Origin: Antarcticimicrobium luteum
Lineage (GTDB): Bacteria > Pseudomonadota > Alphaproteobacteria > Rhodobacterales > Rhodobacteraceae
Direction: 5' to 3'
Length of the DNA: 64,000 nt
Assembly: GCF_004358185.1 (NCBI RefSeq)
Contig: NZ_SMUV01000069.1
Span: 123,259 to 187,258 of the forward strand
A program made the translations under genes and the position numbers. The notes beneath the pieces are model-generated. The model was not told where the DNA came from and did no database searches. It worked only from the letters and a program-made list of their open reading frames with translations. This document shows positions 19,306 to 28,753 of the stretch, one piece after another (the first letter of the stretch is position 1; each line of letters opens with the position of its first letter).

Positions 19306-19362
19306 TTTGTTTTCCCCTCGCCGGATTTTCTGCCTGAAACCGGGGTTCACAAGCGGGGGGCA

Positions 19363-19390
19363 TTACATATATAGAAAACCTAATATGTAA
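19363..19390. promoter_or_regulatory. A+T-rich inverted repeat upstream of the SulP gene
   Basis: TTACATAT (19363-19370) and ATATGTAA (19383-19390) are perfect 8-bp arms around a 12-bp spacer, an A+T island in G+C-rich DNA about 100 bases before the permease start. The arms could be an operator, and TATATAG could serve as a -10 element. Confidence 0.45.
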
Positions 19391-19491
19391 GCGATCGCCG
19401 GTCTCCGGCCCATCCCGCCGCGTCCCGGCACGGGGGGCAGGGGACCGATGCCCGCCGGCCCGGCGGGCGACCAACAGAAAGGTGCGCCCCC

Positions 19492-21279
19492 TTGACCAAA
19501 CTGCTGAACGCGGTGCCCCGGCTGTCGCCCGACCGGCTGAAAACGGTGTTTCCGGTGCTGGACTGGGGCCGCAGCTATGACCGGGCGCAATTCACCGGCG
19601 ACATGACCGCGGCGGTGATCGTGACGATCATGCTGATCCCGCAATCGCTGGCCTATGCGCTGCTGGCGGGGCTGCCGGCCGAGGTCGGACTCTATGCCTC
19701 AATTCTGCCGCTGGTATTCTACGCCATCTTCGGCACCAGCCGGGCGCTGGCAGTGGGGCCGGTCGCGGTGGTCTCGCTGATGACCGCCTCGGCGCTGGCG
19801 CCGCTGGGGCTGGACAGCCTGGCGGAATATACCGCCGCCGCCGCTGTTCTGGCGCTGTTGTCCGGTCTGGTGCTGTTGGCGATGGGGATCCTGCGGCTGG
19901 GCGTGGTGGCCAATTTCCTGTCGCACCCGGTGATCGCGGGCTTCATCACCGCCTCGGGCATCCTGATCGCGTCAAGCCAGATGAAACATATCCTGGGGGT
20001 CAAGGCGCATGGGCACACGCTGCCGCAGATCCTTGGTTCGATCTGGGAACAGTTGCCGCATACCAACTGGCCGACGTTGATCATCGGACTGATCGCGTTG
20101 GCCTTTCTGTTCTGGGTGCGCAAGGGGATGGCGGGCGTTCTGAAATCCAGATTCGGGATGAGCGCGCAGGCCGCCTCGACCACCGCCCGCGTCGGGCCGG
20201 TCTTTGCCGTGATCGGCACCACGGTGGCGGCCTGGGCGCTGGATCTGCCGGGGGCAGGGGTGTCGGTTGTCGGTACGGTTCCGACCGGCCTGCCGCCGCT
20301 GGGCCTGCCCGCCATCGATTTCGGCATGATCACCGTGCTGATCGGGCCGGCGATCCTGATCTCGATCATCGGCTATGTCGAAAGCGTCTCGGTCGCACAG
20401 ACGCTGGCGGCGAAACGCAAGCAGCGGATCGAACCGAACCAGGAGCTGATCGCGCTGGGGGCCTCCAACATCTCCTCCGGTCTTTCCGGCGGCTATCCGG
20501 TGACCGGCGGCTTTGCCCGCTCGGTGGTGAACTTCGACGCGGGCGCCGAGACGCCGGCGGCGGGCGCATTCACCGCCGTGGGGTTGCTGCTGGCGGCGCT
20601 GATGCTGACGCCACTGCTGTATTTCCTGCCCAAGGCGACGCTGGCCGCCACCATCATCGTCGCGGTGCTGTCACTGGTGGATCTGTCGATCCTGACCCGC
20701 GCCTGGTCTTATTCCAAGGCCGATTTCGCCGCTGTTCTGGCCACCATCGTGCTGACCCTCGGCATCGGTGTCGAGGTCGGCGTGGCGACAGGCGTTCTGG
20801 TTTCGCTCGCGCTGTTCGTCTGGAAAACCTCGCGGCCGCATGTGGCCGAGGTGGGGCAGGTGCCCGGCAGCCAGCATTTCCGGAACATCCACCGCCACCA
20901 GGTGATCACCGAACCGACGATCCTGACGCTGCGCATCGACGAGAGCCTGTATTTCGCCAACGCGCGGCGGATGGAGGATCTGATCCAGGCGCGCGTGCAC
21001 AAGGGCCGCGATCAGCTCAAGCATGTGATCCTGATGTGCTCGGCGGTGAACGAGGTGGACCTGAGTGCGCTGGAGTCGCTGGAGGCGATCAATCAGCGGC
21101 TGTCGGACCAGGGCGTCAAGCTGCACCTGTCAGAGGTCAAGGGGCCGGTGATGGACAGGCTGAAAGGAAGCCATTTCCTGCACGATCTGACCGGGCAGGT
21201 GTTCTTGTCGCAATACGACGCCTTCGTCACGCTCCGGCAGGCCGAACAGGAGGCGGACACAGGCAAATCCGCGGCCTGA
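19492..21279 (+). CDS. SulP-family anion (sulfate-type) permease with STAS domain
   Basis: 595 residues. Ten or more membrane segments with the SulP signature region MLIPQSLAYALLAGLPAEVG and GLYASILPLVFYAIFGTSRA; the cytoplasmic STAS domain is at about 460-575 (TLRIDESLYFANARRMED and MCSAVNEVDLSALESLE). Such proteins move sulfate, bicarbonate or other anions across the inner membrane. The best start is TTG at 19492, with AGAAAGG ten bases upstream; no ATG is near. No carbonic anhydrase or sulfur gene adjoins it, so the substrate is open. Confidence 0.88.
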   Translation: MTKLLNAVPRLSPDRLKTVFPVLDWGRSYDRAQFTGDMTAAVIVTIMLIPQSLAYALLAGLPAEVGLYASILPLVFYAIFGTSRALAVGPVAVVSLMTASALAPLGLDSLAEYTAAAAVLALLSGLVLLAMGILRLGVVANFLSHPVIAGFITASGILIASSQMKHILGVKAHGHTLPQILGSIWEQLPHTNWPTLIIGLIALAFLFWVRKGMAGVLKSRFGMSAQAASTTARVGPVFAVIGTTVAAWALDLPGAGVSVVGTVPTGLPPLGLPAIDFGMITVLIGPAILISIIGYVESVSVAQTLAAKRKQRIEPNQELIALGASNISSGLSGGYPVTGGFARSVVNFDAGAETPAAGAFTAVGLLLAALMLTPLLYFLPKATLAATIIVAVLSLVDLSILTRAWSYSKADFAAVLATIVLTLGIGVEVGVATGVLVSLALFVWKTSRPHVAEVGQVPGSQHFRNIHRHQVITEPTILTLRIDESLYFANARRMEDLIQARVHKGRDQLKHVILMCSAVNEVDLSALESLEAINQRLSDQGVKLHLSEVKGPVMDRLKGSHFLHDLTGQVFLSQYDAFVTLRQAEQEADTGKSAA

Positions 21280-21591
21280 ACGGCAAGGGCGCCGGCCTTA
21301 TTCGGCGCCCTGTGCTATCCATCCCAATATCCCATAATCGGTATTATGTATAAAATTGAGATCCAGATCATCCGTTGCCGTGCGATACTCTGGCATTGCT
21401 TTAGATTTATCGCCCTCCGGGAGTGAAAATTGCGAAACCTGATTTCGTACTGCGGTATTGGCAGCGCCGGAAATCCTGACTAACCTCACTGCGGGAGTTG
21501 AGAGTCGCGCCATCGACGCGCGGCCCGCCAATGGGAGGAATTTCATGCGCGCACGATCCTGTGCCCCCCCGCGAATGCGGGATGTCTGGTC
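21280..21591. other. 312-bp intergenic region with two candidate operators
   Basis: No gene is convincing here. The region is A+T-richer than its neighbours around 21330-21440 and must carry the promoter of the acyl-CoA synthetase operon. Two inverted repeats are seen: CATAAT-N4-ATTATG (21333-21348) and TGCGAAA-N5-TTTCGTA (21431-21449). The second contains GATTTCGTAC, which recurs at 30053-30062 upstream of the minus-strand serine hydrolase. Confidence 0.5.
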
Positions 21592-23307
21592 ATGACCAGT
21601 CTGTCGCTGGCCGAGGCCGTGCGCCAGGTCACCGCCGGGAACCCGGTCTTCGAAACTGCCGAGGCCGAGATCCGCGGCGTGACCTATCGCGCCTTTTGTA
21701 ACACCCCGCCACATATCCGCGCCCTGATGCAGGCCAGCCGCGCCGCCCAGGCCGACGGTACAGCAGAGTATCTGGTGTTCCAGGATGAGCGCTGGAGCTA
21801 TGACGAATTCTGTAACGACTCCAACCGGCTGGCCCAGGCGCTTCAGGACCGGTTCGGCATCGCCAAGGGCGACCGCGTGGGCATCGCCATGCGCAACTGT
21901 CCCGAACTTCTGCTGCTGATCACCGCCATCGCCTCGGTCGGCGGTGTCGCTGTCTTCCTCAATGCCTGGTGGACCACCGAAGAGCTTGATTACGCGCTGG
22001 AAGATACCGGACTGAAACTGGTCTTTGCCGACGGCAAACGGGTGCAGCGGCTGCGGCCTCTGGCGGCGGGCCGGCACCTGACCCTGATTGGCATCCGCGA
22101 CGGAGAACCCATTGGCGATAAGGTATTTTCCGAAATTCTGGCCGGGATTTCAGAGGCCGACTGGCCGCAGGTTGGGATCAATACCGACGACGATTTTGCG
22201 ATCATGTATTCCTCTGGCACCACCAGCCACCCCAAGGGTGTGGTACAGACCCATCGCGGCGCGATCAACGCGGTCTTTACCTGGCTGATGCAGGCCGCGC
22301 TGACCCCCGTTCTGGACCCGCCCGAGGATCCCGACGCCCCGGCCCCGCGCCCCGTCGGACTGGTGGCCACGCCGCTTTTCCACGTGACCGCCACCCATCC
22401 CATTTTCCTGCTCAGCCTGCCGGCCGGCGCCAAGCTGGTGGTGATGAACCGCTGGGATGCGGAGACCGCGGTGCGCCTGATCCGGGATGAAAAAGTGACG
22501 CGGTTTCTTGGGGTTCCGACTCAAAGCGCGGATCTGTCCGAGGCCGCGTCGCGGCTGAACGAGCCGCTGGAGACGCTGGATTTCCTCGGTGCCGGCGGCG
22601 CCAAGCGTCCGGCAGCGCAGGTCGAGGAGCTGTCGCGCCGTTTCCCCGGTGCCAATATCGCCACCGGCTGGGGCATGACCGAAACCAATGCCAACGGCAT
22701 CGGCATGGTCGGACAGGAATATCTGGCCCGTCCGGGCGCCGCCGGGCGGCTCTATCCGCCGGTGCAGGAGTTGCGCTTTCTCGGCGATGACGGCGGCGAT
22801 GTTGCGCCGGGAGAGATCGGGGAAATTACTGTAAAAAGTCCCTGCAACATGCGCTGTTACCTGAATAAACCAGAGGCAACCGCAGAGGCGATGCAGGACG
22901 GCTGGCTGCGCACCGGGGATCTGGGCTGGATCGATCCGGAGGGCTATGTCACCATCGTCGACCGTAAGAAGAACATCGTCATCCGCGGCGGCGAGAACAT
23001 CGCCTGCCTCGATGTGGAGGGCGCGCTGCACCGCCATCCGGCCGTGGCAGAGGCCTGCGCCTTTGCGCTGCCCGACGCCCGGTTGGGCGAGGTGGTGGGC
23101 GCGGCGGTTCAGATCCGTCCCGGGCGCGCCGTCACCGAGGAGGCGTTGCTGGCCTTTCTTGGCGAGCATATCGCGCATTTCAAGATCCCCGAGCGGATCT
23201 GGACACAGCCCGATCCCCTGCCCCGCGGCGCCACCGACAAGATCGACCGCCGCGCTCTGCGCGCCGCCTGCCTGCCCGAGTGGCCCGGCGTTCGGGCCCC
23301 GGCCTGA
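21592..23307 (+). CDS. Class I adenylate-forming acyl-CoA synthetase
   Basis: 571 residues. AMP-binding motifs in order: MYSSGTTSHPKGVVQTHRG near residue 205, GWGMTETNANG near 360, RTGDLGWIDPEGY near 440, and C-terminal catalytic Lys in GATDKIDRRAL. It activates a carboxylic acid to an acyl-AMP and then acyl-CoA. Unlike most relatives it starts with an extra N-terminal segment (SLAEAVRQVTAG). It leads a three-gene operon with two SDR genes, which suggests a beta-oxidation-like route for a hydroxy or aromatic-derived acid; the substrate is unknown. Confidence 0.87.
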   Translation: MTSLSLAEAVRQVTAGNPVFETAEAEIRGVTYRAFCNTPPHIRALMQASRAAQADGTAEYLVFQDERWSYDEFCNDSNRLAQALQDRFGIAKGDRVGIAMRNCPELLLLITAIASVGGVAVFLNAWWTTEELDYALEDTGLKLVFADGKRVQRLRPLAAGRHLTLIGIRDGEPIGDKVFSEILAGISEADWPQVGINTDDDFAIMYSSGTTSHPKGVVQTHRGAINAVFTWLMQAALTPVLDPPEDPDAPAPRPVGLVATPLFHVTATHPIFLLSLPAGAKLVVMNRWDAETAVRLIRDEKVTRFLGVPTQSADLSEAASRLNEPLETLDFLGAGGAKRPAAQVEELSRRFPGANIATGWGMTETNANGIGMVGQEYLARPGAAGRLYPPVQELRFLGDDGGDVAPGEIGEITVKSPCNMRCYLNKPEATAEAMQDGWLRTGDLGWIDPEGYVTIVDRKKNIVIRGGENIACLDVEGALHRHPAVAEACAFALPDARLGEVVGAAVQIRPGRAVTEEALLAFLGEHIAHFKIPERIWTQPDPLPRGATDKIDRRALRAACLPEWPGVRAPA

Positions 23308-23343
23308 TGCCAAACTGATTTCTCAACCGATGGGACCAATGAT

Positions 23344-24114
23344 ATGAATTTATTCGATCTTTCCGGAAAGGTCGCGCTGTTGACCGGCGCCTCCAAGGGC
23401 ATGGGGCTGGCGATGGCCACGGCGCTGGCCGAACATGGGGCGACGGTGGTTATTTCGGCCCGCAAACAGGAGCGGCTGGACGATGCCGCCGCGGAGATCA
23501 ACGCCGCCGTCGGCGCCGAGCGGGCGATCCCGGTGGCCTGCAATGTCGGCCACAAGGACCAGATCCGGGCGCTGGTCGAGACCGCGCGCGACAAGGCCGG
23601 CCCGATCGACATCGTGATCGGCAACGCCGGGGTGAACCCCTATTACGGCCCCACCTCGGAAATCCCCGACGAGGCCTATGAAAAGACCATGGCGGCGAAC
23701 GTGCAGTCGAACCTGTGGCTGGCGCAGCTCGCGGTGCCGGACATGATCGAAAAGGGGTCGGGCTCGATGATGTTCACCTCGTCGATCGGGGCGTTCAAAC
23801 CCTCGGTCATGCTGGGCACCTATGGGATGTCGAAACTCGCTCTGATCGGGCTGGTGCGCAACCTGGCGGCCGAGTTCGGACCCAAGGGCGTGCGGTTCAA
23901 CGCGATCTGCCCGGGGCTGGTGCGCACCGATTTCGCGCGTGAGCTGTGGGACAACCCGGAGGTCGAGGCGCGGATCAAGAACGATATCCCGCTGCGCCGC
24001 CTCGGCGAGGCGGAGGATTTCAAGGGGCTGGCGGTCTTTCTCGCCTCGGACGCCAGTCGGTACATGACCGGCCAGGCGCTGACCGTCTGCGGCGGCTCGA
24101 ACATGTGGACATAA
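23344..24114 (+). CDS. SDR-family oxidoreductase
   Basis: 256 residues of classical SDR type: cofactor motif TGASKGMGLAMA near residue 15, NAGVNPYYG in the NAG position, and catalytic Ser (FTSSIGAF) with Tyr/Lys in YGMSKLALIGL. The C-terminus DASRYMTGQALTVCGGSNMW is the usual SDR ending. It probably oxidises or reduces a 3-hydroxyacyl or alcohol substrate with NAD(P). It lies 36 bases after the synthetase and ten before the next SDR, in one operon. Confidence 0.88.
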   Translation: MNLFDLSGKVALLTGASKGMGLAMATALAEHGATVVISARKQERLDDAAAEINAAVGAERAIPVACNVGHKDQIRALVETARDKAGPIDIVIGNAGVNPYYGPTSEIPDEAYEKTMAANVQSNLWLAQLAVPDMIEKGSGSMMFTSSIGAFKPSVMLGTYGMSKLALIGLVRNLAAEFGPKGVRFNAICPGLVRTDFARELWDNPEVEARIKNDIPLRRLGEAEDFKGLAVFLASDASRYMTGQALTVCGGSNMWT

Positions 24115-24123
24115 GGAACTGAT

Positions 24124-24906
24124 ATGGAAATCAAAGACAAGGTCGTCGTCGTCACGGGTGCGGCCAGCGGCATCGGCAGGGCACTGGCCGAACGCTTTGC
24201 CGCGGCGGGCGCGAAATGTGTCGTCTGCGCCGATCTGAACGGCGCGGGCGCCGAGGCCACGGCACAGCGGATCGCCGGCGTCGGCATGGCGGTCAATGTT
24301 GCGGTAGAGGATGAAATCGCAGCGCTCATCGACAAGGTCGAGGCCGAGATCGGGCCGATCGACCTGTTCTGCTCCAACGCCGGGATTCTCAGCATCGGCG
24401 GCGTCGAGGTGCCGAACGAGGAGTGGCAGCGGATCTGGGAGGTCAACGTGATGTCCCATGTCTGGGCGGCGCGCCATATGGTGCCGCGGATGACCGAACG
24501 CGGCGGCGGCTACCTGCTCAACACCGCCTCGGCGGCGGGGCTTCTGAATCAGGTCGGGTCGGCCCCCTATGGGGTGACCAAACACGCCGCCGTCGGCCTC
24601 GCGGAATGGCTGGCGCTGACCTATGGCGATCAGGGCATCAAGGTCTCAGTGCTGTGCCCGCAGGCGGTGCGCTCGGAGATGACGCGGGGCCATGAGGAGG
24701 GCGTCGCGGCGCTGGACGGGATGCTGGAGCCCGAACCGGTGGCCGAGGCCTGTCTGCGCGCCATCGAGGAGGAAACATTCCTTGTGCTGCCGCATCCGCA
24801 GGTGCTGGAGTACATGCGGATGAAGACGGCCGACTACGACCGCTGGATCGGCGGCATGCGCAAGCTGAACCGTCAGTTCGGCGGCGACGTGGCCGGCAAG
24901 CGGTAA
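24124..24906 (+). CDS. SDR-family oxidoreductase
   Basis: 260 residues: cofactor motif TGAASGIGRALA near residue 11, SNAGILSIGG, catalytic Ser/Tyr/Lys in NTASAAGLLNQ and PYGVTKHAAVG. Its second half (VLCPQAVRSEMTRGHEEG) is typical of classical SDRs that lack tight chain specificity. Last gene of the synthetase operon. Its final 34 bases overlap the end of the minus-strand amidohydrolase gene, so the two operons converge tail to tail. Confidence 0.87.
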   Translation: MEIKDKVVVVTGAASGIGRALAERFAAAGAKCVVCADLNGAGAEATAQRIAGVGMAVNVAVEDEIAALIDKVEAEIGPIDLFCSNAGILSIGGVEVPNEEWQRIWEVNVMSHVWAARHMVPRMTERGGGYLLNTASAAGLLNQVGSAPYGVTKHAAVGLAEWLALTYGDQGIKVSVLCPQAVRSEMTRGHEEGVAALDGMLEPEPVAEACLRAIEEETFLVLPHPQVLEYMRMKTADYDRWIGGMRKLNRQFGGDVAGKR

Positions 24907-25913
24907 ACCCGTCGCGCGGTGCCCGCGAACAGGGCATCGCGCGCCACCTCATCATAGCCCGCGGCGATCTTCTTGAAGGCGTTCCACAGCACCGGATAGC
25001 TGATGCCGGTGCGGTCCACTGGAAAATTGCTCTCGAACATGCAGCGCTCGGGGCCGAAACACTCGATCATGTGGCGGTACCATGGGCCTTGCGCGGTTGC
25101 GAATTCATCCGACGACGGCGGCCGTTCGGCGCGGTGCCATCCCCAGCCGTTGTCGGGCATCGCCAGCCCGCCCAGCTTGGCCACCACATTGGGGCATTTC
25201 GCCAGCGCCTCCATGTCCCGCTGCCATTGCGCAAAGATCCGCTCGCGCTGACCGGCGAACCGTCCGACCCCCAGCGGCGTGCCGAAATGATCGAGGATCA
25301 TCGTGGTGCCCGGCGCCGCGCGGGCAAGGTCGAGGAAATCGTCCGCCTGATGGTGATAATGCCAGGTGTCATAGGTCAGCCCGCGCTCGCCCAGCCGCGC
25401 CAGACCTCGGCGGAAATCAGGATCGGCATAGAGCCCCGGCGCACCGCGCCCGGGGATCGCCAGCTTGTCGGGTTCCGGATCGCAGGCGCCGGACTGCCGC
25501 ACCCCCTTCACCAGCCCCTGCCCGGCCTCAAGATGCGCGTCGAGAACCGCGTCAAGCTTGGGGTCGCGCAGATCGGCAAAGGCGATGATCCCGGAAATCC
25601 GCGCCGGATCGGCGGCGGTCTGGCGCGCCATCTCCGCGACCGCCCGCGTCTCGCCGACCGGGCGGAACCGCTCCTCGGTTACGGTATCGTAGTAGGAGCG
25701 GCATTCGATATAGACGCTTTGCACGACCCGGTGCCCGGACCCGGCATCGCGGCGGAACTGGTCCAACTCATAGACCGCGCCGCCACGTTGCCACAGGTGG
25801 TGATGCGGATCGACGATCTCGCGGTCGGGATCGACGATCTCTTCGCGGACCTGCGCCAGCCAGTCGTCGCGTAGTTCCATCCCCGGCACCCAGGAGTTTG
25901 CCGGGCCGCTCAT
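24873..25913 (-). CDS. Amidohydrolase-2 family (lactonase/decarboxylase-like) metal hydrolase
   Basis: 346 residues from ATG 25913, whose ATGA overlaps the TesB stop. The TIM-barrel amidohydrolase pattern is visible: metal motif VDPHHHLW near residue 35, ILDHFGTPLG near 200 and ESNFPVDRTGISYPVLWN near 295. Such proteins include L-fuconolactonase, 2-pyrone-4,6-dicarboxylate lactonase and decarboxylases; reaction cannot be chosen here. It is the last gene of the HxlR-to-amidohydrolase operon, suggesting hydrolysis of a lactone or cyclic intermediate. Confidence 0.83.
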   Translation of the reverse strand: MSGPANSWVPGMELRDDWLAQVREEIVDPDREIVDPHHHLWQRGGAVYELDQFRRDAGSGHRVVQSVYIECRSYYDTVTEERFRPVGETRAVAEMARQTAADPARISGIIAFADLRDPKLDAVLDAHLEAGQGLVKGVRQSGACDPEPDKLAIPGRGAPGLYADPDFRRGLARLGERGLTYDTWHYHHQADDFLDLARAAPGTTMILDHFGTPLGVGRFAGQRERIFAQWQRDMEALAKCPNVVAKLGGLAMPDNGWGWHRAERPPSSDEFATAQGPWYRHMIECFGPERCMFESNFPVDRTGISYPVLWNAFKKIAAGYDEVARDALFAGTARRVYRLPATSPPN

Positions 25914-26776
25914 TTCCGCTTGTAGGGGCGCACCAGCCCCTCCTGCGCGGTGCTGGCGACCAGCCGGCCGTCGCGGGCATAGATCTTGCCACGGTTGAAG
26001 CCGCGCGCGCCGCCTGTGAACGGCGCGTCCATGCTGTAAAGATGCCAGTCCTCGAAGGCCAGCGGCCCGTGGAACCACATGGAATGATCCAGGCTCGCCG
26101 TCATCACCTCGCCGGTGAACCAGGTCAGCCCGTGCGGCCGCAGCGACGATCCCAGAAGGTTCATGTCCGAGGCATAGGCCAGCAGGATATGCTGCAGCTG
26201 CGGACTGGCCCCCGCCGCCGCCTCCATCCGGAACCACAGGTGGTTGATGTCGCTTTCCGGTTTCGGATCGACCAGATCGCGCGGCGCCACCTCGCGGATC
26301 TCGATCGGGCGCGGGCGCAGGAAATCGCGGCGCAAATGCTCGGGCACATGCGGTGCCCAGCGGTCGCGCAGCTCTTCGCGGTTGAGCAGACCCTCCGGCC
26401 CGGGAACCTCGGGCATCACGTGCTGATAATCCCAGCCCTCCTCCTCGACATGGAACGAGGCGGACATGTTCAGGATCTGCTTGCCGTGCTGGATCGCCAC
26501 CACCCGCCGGGTGGTAAAGCTGCCGCCGTCGCGGGCGCGGTCGACCTGATAGATCACCGGAATCGACGGATCGCCGGGGCGGATGAAATAGGCATGCAAC
26601 GAATGGCACAGGCGATCCGGCACGGTGCCGTAGGCGGCCGCCAGCGCCTGGGCGATCACTTGGCCGCCATAGATCCGCTTGCTGGTCTCTCCGCCCGCGC
26701 CGATGCCGCGGAACAGATCGACCTCCAGCTGTTCGATATCCAGCAGGCTCAGCAGTTCGGCGGCGACATCGGTCAT
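25910..26776 (-). CDS. tesB: Acyl-CoA thioesterase II (TesB)
   Basis: 288 residues with two hotdog domains. Start motif DLFRGIGAGGETSKRIYGGQ contains the GGQV element, SLHAYFIRPGD is the conserved first-domain block, and the second has SLDHSMWFHGP with the catalytic Asp and DAPFTGGARGFNRG. It hydrolyses acyl-CoA to free acid and CoA. It sits between the acetoacetate-CoA-ligase-type gene (21-bp gap) and the amidohydrolase (4-bp overlap), so it likely removes or recycles CoA within this pathway. Confidence 0.92.
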   Translation of the reverse strand: MTDVAAELLSLLDIEQLEVDLFRGIGAGGETSKRIYGGQVIAQALAAAYGTVPDRLCHSLHAYFIRPGDPSIPVIYQVDRARDGGSFTTRRVVAIQHGKQILNMSASFHVEEEGWDYQHVMPEVPGPEGLLNREELRDRWAPHVPEHLRRDFLRPRPIEIREVAPRDLVDPKPESDINHLWFRMEAAAGASPQLQHILLAYASDMNLLGSSLRPHGLTWFTGEVMTASLDHSMWFHGPLAFEDWHLYSMDAPFTGGARGFNRGKIYARDGRLVASTAQEGLVRPYKRK

Positions 26777-26797
26777 GGTCGATCCTTTCGGGGGGGG

Positions 26798-28753
26798 TCA
26801 GCCGCGCGCGGCGGCATAGGCGATGAAGGTGTCGAAACTGTCCGGGTTGGCCATCGAGTCGCGGTTCACCACAGTTTCGGGATCGGAGCCCAGCAGCAGT
26901 TTCTTGACCGGCACCTCAAGCTTTTTCCCCGAAAGGGTGCGCGGCACCTGCGGGACCTGGACGATCTGGTTCGGGACGAACCGGGCCGAGACCGAGGCGC
27001 GGATCGCACCGTTGATCTTTTCCTTCAGCGCCTCGTCCAGCGTCAGCCCCGGCGCCAGCACCACGAACAGCGGCATGAAGCTGTCACGGCCGAGGAATTC
27101 CAGATCCACCACCAGCGAATCCATCACCTCCTCCAACCCCTCGACCGCCTGATAGATCTCGGACGAGCCGAGGCGCAGCCCCTTGCGGTTGATGGTGGCG
27201 TCCGACCGGCCATAGATAACCGATCCGCCCTCGGGCGTGATCTCGATCCAGTCGCCGTGGCGCCAGATGCCCGGATAGGTGTCGAAATAGCTCTCATGTA
27301 AACGCGTGCCATCCTCGTCGCCCCAGAAATAGAGCGGCATCGAGGGCAGCGGCTCGGTGCAGACCAGCTCGCCGACCTCGCCGAACAGCTCATTGCCCAT
27401 ATCGTCATAGGCGCGCACAGCATTGCCAAGCGCGCGGCACTGCATCTCGCCGGCGCGCACCGGCAGCATCGGGTTGCCGCAGACAAAGGCCCCGGCCAGA
27501 TCGGTGCCGCCCGAGATCGGTGCCAGCCAGATGTCGCGGTCCACCGCGTCGTAGATCCAGTCGTAGCCATCCGAGGTCAGCGGCGAGCCGGTGGTGCCCA
27601 GCGATTTCAGCGCGCTTAGATCAACCTCGTCGCGGGGCCGGATGCCGGCCTTAATGCAGACGGTGACATAGGCCGCGCCGACGCCGAGATAGGTGAACTT
27701 TTCCTCGGCTGCAAAACGCCACAGCGCCATCATGTCCGGGTGGTTCGGGGCGGCGTCGAACAACGCCAGCGTCGCCCCCTGCCCCAGCGCGGTGAACTGG
27801 GCGTTCCACATGATCCACCCCGAGGAGGTCAGCCAGCAGAACCGGTCGCCCGCCCGCAGATCCTGATGCAGCGACTGCTTGCACCCCTCAAGGATGATAC
27901 CGCCATGGCCATGCACGATGGGCTTGGGGTTGCCGGTGGTGCCCGAGGAATAGACGATCCAGAGCGGATGGTCGAAGGGCACCTGGGCGAACTCCGGCTC
28001 GGCCGCGTCGCCGGTCAGATCCGACCAGGCCACCGCCCCGCCGGGCAGATCGCCCACCACCGGCACCATCACCCGGTGCTCCAGCGTCGGCAGCCCGCCC
28101 AGGATGGTGTCGAGCACGGCACGGCGGTCGATGGTCTTGCCCGCGTGCACATAACCGTCCTGCGCGATCAGCAGCTTGGGTTCGATCTGGCGGAACCGGT
28201 CGAGGATCGCCACATGGCCCATGTCGGGGGCGCAGAGCGACCAGATCGCGCCGATGCTGGCGGTGGCAAGACAGGCGATCAGTGCGGTTTCGGTGTTGGG
28301 CAGGATGGCGACCACCCGGTCGCCCTGCCCCACGCCTATAGCGCGGAACCGCGCGGCGACGCTGGCCACCTGCGCCGAGAGCTCCGCCCAGGTCAGCCGG
28401 CTGTCGCCGAAGGTCTCGGACCGCACCACCACCGCCTCTTCCTGCGGGCGGGTTTGTGCCGGCTTCAGGATGGTCTCGGCATAGTTCATCCGCCCCCCGG
28501 GGCACCAGACGGCGCCGGGCATCCGGCGCTCGGCCAGCATGGTGCCGCAGCGTACCGAGGCGGGAATGTCGAAAAAGTCCCATATCGCCGACCAGAACGC
28601 GTCCAGGTCGGTCACGCTCCACTCCCAAAGCGCGTTGTAATCGTCAAAGCGCTGGCCGCGGTTGTCGGCCAGCCAGCGCATGAATTCGGCCATGCGGCTG
28701 GCGTCGGCGCGCTCTTTGCTCGGGGTCCAGAGGATGGGGCGCTCTGCGCTCAT
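26798..28753 (-). CDS. Acetoacetate-CoA ligase family acyl-CoA synthetase
   Basis: 651 residues from ATG 28753, which overlaps the upstream stop by 4 bp. It matches the AACS subfamily by its N-terminus (MAEFMRWLADNRG, DYNALWEWSV), P-loop YSSGTTGNPKPIVHGHGG near residue 270, PISGGTDLAGAFV near 390 and C-terminal Lys in TLSGKKLEVPVKKLL. AACS activates acetoacetate or related short beta-keto acids. An extended frame to 28921 is not used because it would lie inside the preceding gene without a ribosome site. Confidence 0.88.
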   Translation of the reverse strand: MSAERPILWTPSKERADASRMAEFMRWLADNRGQRFDDYNALWEWSVTDLDAFWSAIWDFFDIPASVRCGTMLAERRMPGAVWCPGGRMNYAETILKPAQTRPQEEAVVVRSETFGDSRLTWAELSAQVASVAARFRAIGVGQGDRVVAILPNTETALIACLATASIGAIWSLCAPDMGHVAILDRFRQIEPKLLIAQDGYVHAGKTIDRRAVLDTILGGLPTLEHRVMVPVVGDLPGGAVAWSDLTGDAAEPEFAQVPFDHPLWIVYSSGTTGNPKPIVHGHGGIILEGCKQSLHQDLRAGDRFCWLTSSGWIMWNAQFTALGQGATLALFDAAPNHPDMMALWRFAAEEKFTYLGVGAAYVTVCIKAGIRPRDEVDLSALKSLGTTGSPLTSDGYDWIYDAVDRDIWLAPISGGTDLAGAFVCGNPMLPVRAGEMQCRALGNAVRAYDDMGNELFGEVGELVCTEPLPSMPLYFWGDEDGTRLHESYFDTYPGIWRHGDWIEITPEGGSVIYGRSDATINRKGLRLGSSEIYQAVEGLEEVMDSLVVDLEFLGRDSFMPLFVVLAPGLTLDEALKEKINGAIRASVSARFVPNQIVQVPQVPRTLSGKKLEVPVKKLLLGSDPETVVNRDSMANPDSFDTFIAYAAARG

